From Adiantum capillus-veneris (Eukaryota > Streptophyta > Polypodiopsida > Polypodiales > Pteridaceae): a DNA stretch of 64,000 nt. The notes beneath the pieces are model-generated. The model did not search any database. It was not told where the DNA came from and saw only the letters and a program-made list of their open reading frames with translations. Below, one piece after another: positions 24,501-37,000 of this stretch. The translations under genes were made by a program, and so were the position numbers. The stretch lies in NCBI GenBank assembly GCA_014529385.2, contig CM043952.1, forward strand, positions 67,345,870 through 67,409,869, in the 5' to 3' direction. How positions within the stretch are numbered: position 1 is the first letter of the stretch; each line of letters opens with the position of its first letter.

Positions 24501-27500
24501 TAACGACATATGGAGGTTAACCTGGCACTATGTACATACATGTAAGGCAAATGTGGTAATTGTTCAAGAGCATAATCAGCATCATTTTGCCAGTCTAAAC
24601 TTCTTATTTTGTGGGTGACAGGATAGCTTATGTAGGCAATGTCAGTTCTTATGGAATGTTGATGCTTGTTCAGCATGAATTACAGCCAACTCTTGATTTT
24701 TATGACCAAGATGGCAGGTGGATGGTGGTTGAAATCGGCCTGTATCCTTATTAAAGGGCGATAAACTTTGGCTTTCACTCGATCTATGTAATAGGAGCAC
24801 ATCACGTGCCAGCAGGAAAGAACAGATTGAACACCTTTAAGCACTTCAAATAACGACCAAACTGAAAGAGATGCACGACACATGAGACGCGGAGTTCCAC
24901 CCCAAGAGAGTACAAGCCCCAAACCCTGGTGCCCCTTTCGGTATTTCTTTATATTGCCTCAAATCACTACAAGCCGGTACTCCCTTGCTCTACACTTCCA
25001 CGCAAGGGAACGTGCAAGAGAATGAGCACATGGCACATATTTAAAGGCCCTAGGCCCATAAAAACCAGTTTACATGAAAAGCTTCAAACTCAAAAGCTTC
25101 TAATCCAAAAGTTGGCGCTCAAAAGCTACCACCAATGCAAATTACCCAAATCCGTACACCTACCACGTCAACAACGCAATTCGCAGAAGTCTATACAATC
25201 TGACATGTCATCAACGAGCGTGAAATCCGGGCATCCGTATAGTTGCCACGTCATCCGTTTTTACGCTAGGTCTTCTAAGTTGTGGGTATTTTATTTTTAG
25301 GCTCCATCAGACGGGGTCCCATAAGTTGGTAAGACTTTATTATAAGTTGTTGGTCCCACTCGACGAGGATCTGTAAGTTGGTGAGAACTCCTGCTTCTTC
25401 TACTGCTACTAGGGTTTAGGCCCCTTAGCCGAGACCTGCAACTCGGCTCAACTCTTCAGTGGCTTGACACGTCAGCAGTTTGTGGCATACCCCCTTCTTG
25501 AAAGAAGAGTAATCATCCGCGATTACCGTATATCTCCAAAACAACTCAAGTTAGCTCAAAAATTGGGATAATCACTTTCTCATTCTAGATCGAAGCTCTT
25601 GATATTCCGATGTAGCAAAATTAGCCATCACAGACAGCGCTGGTCTTGAATGGGTGTCTCGATGCACTATAATTACATACCCAATTAGGAAAACTTAGTG
25701 GTTGGCACTTCACCATGCAACACATAATGCTGTCCACAGGATGAAACATCTGAGAGTTACATTGGTGCCATATGGTCTACATGACCCAAAATCTGACCCA
25801 ACTGAAGAAGACATCAAATAGAGATTGTGACGGTTGGAGGACTCCAAAAATTTCAGAACTGTCTGTGAAAGATTGCCGAGGAGAGACAAAGGTGCAAAGC
25901 AGAAAACACTTGTCTCATGAAAGTCGGAGAGCAGTGGCAATCCCAAAACAAATGCACCACACTCTCGTCAGCCCCATGACATCGGACACAACGAGAGGAC
26001 GCGATGGGCCGCACATGTAGCAAAGTGCCAACCGATAGAGCAACCACCATGCATCGCCATAAGAAAATGTGCTCTGTGAGAGGTAGACGATTTTTCCAAA
26101 TGCGAGAATATGTTCGTTGCCACCACAACTGAGACTTGGAGAGTGACCATAGCTGATTTCGATGAGACTCGATCCATGCATCAGACTGCAGTAAAGCATA
26201 AACTGACCGAACTGATATGCAGTCCAACCAAGTATGGATGAGATTCCAATCCGAAAGCTGGGAATCCACAATTGATGGAGGCACTAGGGTTCGTACTCCT
26301 AAGTGATCCAGAAGGAAGTAAAAACTCGCTTGAACTTCGGTCACTTTGTCGGTACTTCCTTGTGTAATAGGAGAGTGGACCACCATGTCTGTGCTTTTGC
26401 TTTCAGATAGGATGTGGCCCTCCGAACTTTGGAGTGCTCTGAATGACACCCTCCAGAATAAGCTATGTTGAACTGTTGAATAAAAGCCAGGGCCTTGTGG
26501 ATATCTTGGAAGCCTCAAAAAGTATCAAACTTAATCGCTTGTCCACTCTCCTTGAAATCTTTGGTTTTCTTGCTCTCGTCCAGGAGAAAATCATATTGCT
26601 TAGCTCTGTACAAATGCTTCCTCTTAGAATAAAACATCAGTTCATCGGAGTCCAAAACTCTTAGGAGAGGATGAAGTCTCCTCCGAGCTATCTAAATATT
26701 TCCGAGATCTTCAGTGGGATCAGCTTTTCTTGGCCTTCTTCTTGTTCTTTCTGTGTCTTCGGATCTTTCGTCGTTTCTAGCCCTTTTCTGTCCTCATCAA
26801 TGGAATCAAAAGAGGAAGAGCTATCAGAACTATCAGAAGAGGATGCGGACGATGTGGACACACCCTCGAAGCGTACACGCTTCTTTGGTTTTCATGCATT
26901 TGCAAAAGTAGACTTGTGACCCAAGTATCTAGGATAGGCTATGGATCGATTGTGTTCCTTTAAATGCTTCTTGGTCTTTAAAAGCTGGTTGACTCGTCCG
27001 TCGACAATGTCATAATCTCGTCGATACTCGGTTGGATTGCATATCGAAGAGGTCACTATATGCTTTGTTGCATTCTGATGCATGGATTGTGTCTCAAGGT
27101 AATCAGCCGTGGTCACTCTCCAAGCGTCAATTGTGGTGGCAAAGAACGTTGTCTCGCATTTGAAAGAATCATCTACCTCTGAAAGAGTGCATTTTCTTAT
27201 GGCGATGCCTGGTGGATGCTCTACCCGTTGGTACTTTGTTGCATGTGCGGCGATCGCCCCCTCTCGTTGTGTCTGATGTCATGGGGCTGAGGAGACCAAG
27301 CAGCATTTCGTTTGGGATTGCCGTTGCTCCAGGACTTTCATCAGGTTAGTGTCCTCTGCTCTGCGCCTTCATTTCCCCTCCGGAATCTTTCACAAACGGG
27401 TCTGAATTTTTGGAGTCCTCCAACCGCCACACTCTTCATTTGAGGCCTTCTTCAATTAGGTCAGATTTTGGGTTATGTGCACCATAAGGCGCCAACATAA

Positions 27501-27653
27501 CTTTCAGATGTTTCATGCCATGGAAATTGACCTTTGCTCTTACTTCAAATTTTTGCCTGGACAAGCACTACACTTTGCTCATGATGTGGGAGACATCTCT
27601 CTTAAAGCCCATAGGATTTGTTTCTAGTTTACGGAGCCTTATGGTGCTTCGTC

Positions 27654-27721
<68 letters not shown>

Positions 27722-27965
27722 GGAATCACGAATTCTGCCCTCCTGCGCGAGCTGCTCTTGTGCGAGACTTGCGATGCGCGAGTCTACCCCTACACCAAGT
27801 GTTCCCCCGTGTGAGTCTGCCCTCCTGCGCAATTTATGTCCACCTATGCGAAGTCTACAATTGTCTTCGTTTCCAATTTCAGGCACGTCTCGGCCTCTGC
27901 TTGCTCTACGTGAGGGGTGTGTGTGTGGGGGGGTTTTAGGGGGGGGAGGGGGGAGATTTCCGCTG

Positions 27966-28000
<35 letters not shown>

Positions 28001-31000
28001 TCTACTACTGTTGCACGGTAGTCTACCTTGTCTGCAGCTCGGTTCTCGTCAGCCATCTCTACGTATGTGTGTGTGCGTAGGTGTGAGAGTGTGTGTGTGG
28101 GTGTTCAATCACTTGTAAATTTATCAGTAGGTTCTCTCCAAGCTTTCTCAAGGCAGGTTTCTATACAGTCTTCTGTTGAAGCAGGGACAGGTTGTATGTA
28201 CAGTTTGATGTGGTTTTTGCACAGTGATAAAATTCGATAAAACAAAAAAAGAAGTGAGTACTCAGCTGGTAGTCTTTACTTGCAGTAGAGTATCATTTGC
28301 GGAAGGTGCTAGTTGGTTTATGATGGAAGAAGAAGCTGTCTACAAGCGTAGGAAACAGGTCGATCTCTCCTCGATGGATGCATCAAACATCATCAAACAG
28401 TGCCTGTTGAAGGATTTTGCAGATGCCCGAAATGCCTGGGAGGGTCACCAACCCGCTACTCGGCGCAAGATGTACGTCAATGGGTTGACTTTTTGTTGGA
28501 AAGACAAGCAGTCCGAGGGGCTTATTTTGGTGCCCTTGGCTTTTATGTTGCTTGCTGGTGGACATGGATGCTCGCTCGCAGCTGTTGGAAATATCGCCAT
28601 TGTTCTTTAACATGCAAATGACACATGTATTGCCATGGGCGCTTACAAAAGACTATCAGAGTTTTATAAGACATAGGTGTCCAGTTTAAGTGGAAATGGT
28701 TGGATTTCCACGAACTTGGAGGCATTTCTTGCCTCTATTAGCTGCTCAGTTGGGTAAAGTGATTTGTCCACCAAACTTGGATACTAATTCCAACAGATTT
28801 TGTGTGTTGTGGGATACGGATCAGTCGACGCCTTCAGGAATCACGTTTGACTCTAGTGATCCAGTGGTAGGCAAAAGGCCATTTAAGCTTAAATGGGGAA
28901 AGTTTGCAAGTGCATGTTTAACTTGTGGTAAATTTGGCCATATGCAGTTTCAATGTCAAGAACCTTTGTTGAAATTGCCGTTGTCAACTATTCCTCAAAG
29001 CGGTTCTCATGATGCTCACTCTGGATATAGGACTCGATTGGATCGTTGGTATGTGTTGAACACTCCGCAATATGATATGTTTGCATGTGATATGAGGATT
29101 GATCGTTCCTTTACCTTATCTGATCATTTTCCTCTGTGGCTCTTTGTCCATTTTGAGGCATTGGCTACATATTCCCCGCTTCCCCGCAAGCAGTCGTTGC
29201 ATATTAATAACCCATATCTTTCGCACAAAGAATTTCAAAGCTTGATTGAAGTGGTGATTCCTCCTCTCATCCCTCAGATGTTTATTGATGTGAATGTGGC
29301 TTGGTATCGTTTTGTCATGCAGATCCATCCAGTCATCAAGGATTATGGCTCGTGGTAAATGTATCATCTAAGAGAAAAAGTGCATGAAGATAAGGCGACT
29401 TGTCAAGCCTTGGAAAGTCTTGCAGATACTAGACCGCTTACTAATTCGGAACAAGAGGAGTTATGTGCAATTAAAGCCTCATTGATGCATAATAACAAGA
29501 GGAAACTTGAAAAATGGAAGGTTCGATTGAGACAATATGCCTTCATGGATAAAGGTTGTTCATCAAAGCAGTTCTTTAAGCATTTGCATCATTCGCGGCA
29601 ATCTGTGACTATTAAAAGGGTTAAGGACAATAGAGGGTAATGGACGGCCAATAAATTTCAGAATGCAAATTTCATGGTAGATCATTTTCAACGGGTTTTT
29701 GCCGCCCCTGAGGCTCCCTCAAGTGAGGTTTTGCAAGCTAGACAGTTGTTGTTGTCACATGTACATCCCATATTGACAATAGATGATGCGGATACTCTTG
29801 AGACCAGCTTTACTGAAGCCAAACTGCACAATACTTTGTCACATCTTGGTCATTGAAAATCACCTGGATTGGATGGTCTTACGGTTGAATTTTTCCTTCG
29901 TTTTGGGAGTCCCTTAAGCAGCATCTGCTTTTCATGATAGATCATGCATGGACTACACAATCTTTACTGCACTCTGACAAGGACTGGTGAAATTGTTACC
30001 CAAGCAGACACTGTGTGAATCCTTTTCACATTGGCGTCCCTTTACCCTTATGCTGGTCATTTACAATTTTTTGTCGAAAATGATAATCACAAGTATTAAG
30101 GATCACTTATTCTCTGGCATACATCCGGCTCAGTATGGATTTATTCCTCGCCAATAAATTATGGATAATATTTCCATCGCTTTCATTGGAATTGAGTATG
30201 CAAAATATACAGGACAAGATGTACTTGTTATGCAAGTTTATATAGAGAAATCATTTGACACTGTTCATTGGGAATTCATTGCAAAGATAATGGCGGCATT
30301 GGACTTTGAGTCTAGAATGTGTTGTGTGGTTTATTTTTTTTATGAGCATAGTCAATCTGCTGGAATAATTAATGGTGAGCTGACTCGATTATGGGATCTC
30401 GATCGTTCGGTCAAGCAAGGATATCCTTTGAGAGCTATAATGTATGCTATTTCTACACATCCTTTGCTACTGCATTTGGACTCCTTGACAGCATCTGGCC
30501 ATTTGCATGGATTGGAATTGCCATCTCGTTCTCATTTTGTGGCACAAGCGTATGCGGATGACTCCATGTTTTGGCCTCGAAATCAGCCTGAGGATGTTTG
30601 ATGTATCATGGAAGCTCTACATGTTTATGGAGTGGCTGCAGGTTTGCATGTGAACTTTTGAAAATCTAAATTGTTGTCGTTGCATCAAATGGATTGGCAC
30701 TCTGTATTATATCCAGGTGAGATTGTAAAGCCTGATCAAATTGTGAGACACCTTGGATACCCGCTGGCTTGGTCAGTGAACAATGCCAAGTTATTGGATT
30801 CGGTTGAGAATAAACTTAAGTCTAAATTGAACTATTGAAAATTGTCTACTTGGCCGCTGCATGTAAGACTCAAAGTTGTGCAGTCTATTTTGGTGGCATA
30901 TATACAATTTTTCCTGCCATTGCTGCATTGGCCACCACTTCGTCTTCGGGCTTTTATGTCTCGAATTTTAGAGCACTTTTCGTCTACTTGCTCTCAAAAA

Positions 31001-34000
31001 AAAGGCATGCGATTGCTCGTGATGGATAAGTTGTGTACTCCCAAGCACTGTGGTGGTCTCAATATTCTATATTTGTGTTCTCATGTTACAGCAAGGAATG
31101 CCACTTTGCTATTGGTGCTGATAGAGCAAAAACAACCCTGGACGCAAATGATGGCATGTCTATGTTCTAGTGCGGTTTTTACACCAGTTTTTGGCCATTG
31201 GCAGCCTTCATACTGGGATGTGGTCTTTGGTAAATTTGAAGACAAAATACCTGGATGCCCCCTTGCTTCCAATCTTGTGGCTCACTGGAAAATAGTTACG
31301 CCGGACTTGCAGTGGCATGGTAGAGATGATGTGAGTGGCAATTCGCTTAGACTGGAGAGTCTACATTGGAGTCGGGTTTTTCATCAGACTCTTGATTTGC
31401 CGTCTCCTAGACAAGCTTACTTTCTCTCCCAGAAAGGTATTGAAAGGATATTAGATGTGCTTGATGCGGATGGACAGGTGCTCTCCTTCAAACAGGCTGC
31501 TATTAATTTTGGACTTGGAATGCACTACAGGCACATGTGGAGCACCATTAAGGATCTGGTTGATTCTATACCACCGCTGATTGCGGAGGATCAAATTTTT
31601 GATTGGCATTACATTGGTTCCTCGTTTCACTCTATATCTGTAAAGAAGGCGTATTGCCATTTGCAGTCATCCTCCTGGATACAAGAACACTGTAACAAGG
31701 TGTGGATATAAATAAGGATGCTACATGGTGGCGAAGTAAAGTTATGAAAGTGTGGCATGCAAAGCTATCTTTTAAGGAGCAATTGTTTATGTGAAGATGC
31801 ATAATTGGGGTGCTCCCAGCGGGAAAATTTCTACGTTCTAGAAGATTGGCCTCCTCGCGTTGTGTTCGTTGTGGTGCAGGCGTTGAGAATATTCCACATT
31901 TATTGTGGTATTGTTCTCGTACGCAACAATTTGTGGATTGCATCTCTATAGCTCTTCGCACACATTCAACTAGGATACATTTTGGTAGATTTTTTTGACT
32001 ATTTGGAGTTCTTTCGCCATTATTCAGCCGTATGCATACTTTTTGGATGGGTTAGATTCTGGGTGTTATGAATAGTGTGGAGAGCACGTAATTTCCTCAT
32101 ATTTCAGCAAATTCAAGTGGAGTATGTATCCTTCTTCAAAACTTCTCTTCGTCAGTCTCTTCAGGTTGCCTATGAGTTAGATGAGCTCCCCTTCAGGCAT
32201 TATGAGCTCTACTTTGACTGTTTCTAATTTACCGCTTGTAAAATTTTCAATGGGTTTTCCTCGTTTTGAGGTTTCCCATTAGTAATTCAATCTGACATTA
32301 CTAAAAAAAGTGTGTGTTTGGTTTTGTGCCAGTGTGTGCGTGCGCATAGACATGTATGCATATATATCTGCCCACACGTACGCGCAGCACACACATGCAA
32401 AAATTTCCATCTCTCACTGGGATAAAAAACACACGAAATGTGAACCGTAATTGTATGAGTCAAAAGAGAAAAAATAACCAGAATCGCCACATGATGAAGC
32501 AAATACAACATTATAAAGTCCCTGATTGTTTTCCTGAGATCCCATATTCAAGGCTTCTTGTACCTATTTCAAGAGTTGGTTTAACCCGTTTAACTTTTCA
32601 GGCCAAGGACTGTGAGGCAGCAAGATATTGAGTCTACTCAGTTAGCAAAGGAGTTTGATTATTCAATGGACTTTGCATCACTATCAGATGTTGCAATATC
32701 CATGCGGTTGCTAGCCCATTTCTATGCTCTAGGCCCATAGAGATCCGACAGTCTCTTGAGAGATGGGCCTTGATTTGTTGACAACTTTTTCCATGTAGTA
32801 TTTTGTTGCACGGGGCCCGACATTTCCAGGTCCAGAGAGAGCACCTATGTTCCGATACAGGTTAGCTGACCACGCATGATTTTCCCTGGACTTCACACTC
32901 TATGACGTTTTACAAGAGCAAACGCTCGGGGAGGCCAAAGAGTTCATAAATTCATAGACTATGGAACACATATGTATTGAGTGCCAGATCAGTGATGGCT
33001 CTTCATCTTGGTACCTTTCCTTGGTCTTCACTATGGGGGATGAATGGATTCCTCCCATAACTCTTACAGTACCGCTCTATAGGAGATCTGCATCCTTTCT
33101 TGGTGTATCACATAGAGATTAGATGAATTGGATGCAAATGATTTTTGAGGCACAGCATAAGGGCCTTTCAGCCCCATGGAGGATACAAGCGGCTACAGGA
33201 CAGCTGTCTACAACAGACATTTGGGATCATTTTTGGTGTCAACCACTGGACTACACCGGTTCACTACACTGCCAGATAAAGCTTTTGGCAAATTTGTGTA
33301 GGCTTTACGCAGCCAGATTTGCTTCTACACCATTCTTGATGATTAATTGTATCTTATCATTGACGTATCTTGTTGTTGTTTAGGTGTTTTATCCCTCTGA
33401 TGTCATTCTCTATTCTTGAGGGGTTTTCCCACATTTCTTGTATATTGATCTAAGGTCAAATATTACGTAATGTAAAGGTTACAAGTCCGACTTTTTCGCA
33501 AAAGGAAAAACTCTTCAGGCCAAGAAATCTGTAAATTTGGTCACTGTCCAGATCTTGTAAACCATGAGGCTTTTCACTTATTGGGCTTCATTTATTCAGC
33601 GAGCACAGCACATATTCTTTCATTGTAAATTTAAAAAAGCATACTAGATCCTTCAGTGTTTGAAGAGAAGTTGGACGATTTATAAAGCTCTTCATCTGGT
33701 TCATAAGCATTGGACTGTAGACAAACTCCATGGGCTGTGTTGTTATCTGTGCACCCCAATGGAGCAAAAAAGAAGCATGAGATGGGAACGCAAAAACACA
33801 ACCTAAGCGACTCACAGGCTACTGTAAAACTTCACCTTAACCATGAGGTCGAACTCACTGTCCTCTGGAAGCATCTCAACTTCAAGAACTAGAAATGGCT
33901 CTTTCTGGGCTTGTTTGGAATGAAAACTGTTCAATGGTTCTGCACCATCAGTTTGCCTGATTCCAGACACAACCTCTGCATAACTTTGTTGATATTCACC

Positions 34001-37000
34001 TGTATGCAGGAAGCAAGGCAAAATTGTCCCCTGCGTGCCTCGCATGAAGGGGGTAGGAGCGGCTTGTTAACCATATAAATACAACTTGTAATATTAGGGG
34101 AATTTCCAGTGACAAGTCAAGCAACACACCTCATTTCCCAAAACAATAGGATAGACAGACAAGCTTTGACATTGATCTGCCCCCTGTAATGTCTTCACAG
34201 CAATGAATACGTTTGTGGATTTCTGCCACACCCTTATTCTAACATCAATGGCTTGCATGTCCAAAGATGCAATCCCTTCTTTTGGGTGCCTGAAATAGGA
34301 TATCAACAACGTCCTGATCAAATCTAGCGCCACCCTGCTACATTCTCAACATGCTTCTGAAAGCTGCCAAGATGGACATGATAAATACTTCGAGGAGTCT
34401 TTATAAAGAGTGGCAACAATTGCAAAGATATCAATCCACCAGAGGACCAAAGATGCAGTCTATTCTCTCTTATGCTGATGGAAAGTACAATTAAATGAGA
34501 AGCGCACAGGGAACTAAACATTGCCCATCATCAAAAGCTTAAAAAATGAAATTTATTTCAGTTTCTGCTATCCAAGAAGCTTAACTTTGGTTATATCCTC
34601 TACCCCCGGTTCTGACATCCGCAAGCATAAAACACAGCACTCACATACAATCAAGAGTTAGAAGAAAGATTACAATAAGATTGGAAGATGAACCTACATT
34701 CGCCTTAAATATATTGACACTCCGCTGATGCATGACGTAATCGCAAAACGGCAGGAACCTTTCGGCAAAACATTATCATCCATTAAGCCTCGAGGATGAT
34801 ACTTGGTTGCTTCAAAGATATCCTAAAATAGCAAGCGGTTAGTTAAGATTCGATACATATCAACAAATTTCAAAATACAGAAAACTCTTTCTAATTCATT
34901 TATAGTAGATACCATAATGAAAACAAATTTTGCCTCAGACTAGCACTTGCAAATTTCCAAGTTACTCGTACTAGACACAGGGATTTACACCCACGCACCC
35001 ACATGCATTGAACTCAGGGTATTACGCTTCAGAAAGAGCCACATTAAGATTGCTGTAATTACCAATAAGTAGAGCATCCACATTTCCAACAGTCGTAATT
35101 TTACAAGAGGAAACCCTAATTGTACCTCTATTATGTCATCCGGCAGAACACCTGCAAACTGCTCACTTGCTGCAGAGCTTCCAGCCGCCCCCAGCATACC
35201 AAGAGAGACGAAGTTCAACCAGCTGCGATGCTTCTGAGATGATAAGTCATCTGGCTTTACTTCAGACCTGGACTCCATCTTTTCACTACCACCAGTCTCT
35301 TCTTGTGGATCAGAAGTACCCTGAATTCACAATTACCCACTTTTATTTCTCTACATTCCCTGAGTGGAAGAAGATATCCTCAAGCTAACAACCGCACCCA
35401 CCTGATTCTGTAAGCTTCTTTCTGCTGTGGAACGAAAAGCGAGAATTTCATCAAGATCCAGCTCCCTCTCTAGTTCCTCAAGCTTACGCAAGCTATGTTC
35501 AGCAGCTGGCTTCACAACCAATCTTGCAGTTAAAATGGAGGCTATAGCCTATGGAAATGAAAAGGCATAGTTGAACCCATTATACTAATGTACGCACGAT
35601 CTAAATACACAACCTCTAGACCTGGCAACCTTGGTAAAACTTAAAGAAAATAAGACAACAAATAGTAAGAATATGAGCAATACAAACGGCAAAGAACTCA
35701 CCTTGCCACTCCACAGGAAGTTTAATTTCTCTTTGTATAACAGTACATACTTTCTCCGCATGTCACTGAAGAACCACATTGGCTTAGCATACAAAATAAT
35801 CATAATCATGAATTGTCAACGTAAAGATCCAGAAAAAAAAACCTTCACAAACATGTTATCACAAGATAGTCTAGCTCTTAGACTCTTACATCCGCCACCA
35901 AAGATACATCCATGCAGTTCAATGCATATTCTTTCATAAATCAATCAGCACTGCTGAACTTTCAAAAACATGTTATCACAACGTAGTCTAGCTTTTAGAC
36001 TCTTACATCCGCCAGCCAAGATAACTCCATGCAGTTCGACGCAAATTCTTTCGCACATCAATCAGCACAGCCTGAACTGCATAATGCCACCAAACCTTCT
36101 GCCATCCATCCTCTTTTCTTGCATAACCATGTTGACCAATTGCAGGCCTGACATGCCCATACCTGTAAAAGACTGTCACAGGTTATACATACCTAAACAA
36201 CAGATACGCAATTCTGCACTAAGCACCAGAATCCAAAAGCTTGGTTATCATAGCAGCCAAGACGGTCACATAAAATGGCGAGTATGACACCCGTAGCAAA
36301 CATAACCGTATTCCTGATGGACCATTATTAGAAACACTGTTCTTTATTATAGATTTAGGCCAAACAGAGGGTTTGACTCTTTAAAGTTCCTTACATATAT
36401 TAATATATGTTAAGAATCTTTCAAAATCTCACATATTTCGAAATGACACCATTGACAACTTGACGTGCTTGATAAACATGAATACTTTTTTCAAGACTTA
36501 AACATGCAAACCATGACCAGTCTGTGACAATTGCAATAATTGTGGTGTAGCATGTACAATTTCTCTTCTTTGCCAGCCATTGGTGCTGTACTGAGCAATT
36601 TTGTGCTTGTTTGACTTTCCATTTGCTTTGAGCTTTTTTTGGAGTTCGAGTCTCCCAGTCATTAGATAATAATTGAAGTATAGGTCAGCATCCTAGCAAG
36701 CCTGGTCTTTCTGCCACCTCTCTTCCGACAAATGTCCATCCTAATCTTTCACATAAGCATTGAGATCAATGGTTGTATCTCAATTTCCTCCACACATCTC
36801 GGTCTCTGCAGAATCAGGCGTCTCTGCATAGCCAGCCATACAAGGATAATAGAAAGCATGAACACCAGAGCATTAGTAAATAGAGGAGCCTCAGTGACAG
36901 TAACCCAAATCTCCAATTCTGTACACTCCTTTTGCTCCCCAAGGAATACTGGTTCTGTAGATAGGTAGTGCTTTCTCCTATCACTAAACTAGCCATTCCT

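Noticed and set aside
24787-25487. Target duplication for the LTR at 24787
   Set aside because: The flanking 5-mers (ATCTA and TACCC) do not match.
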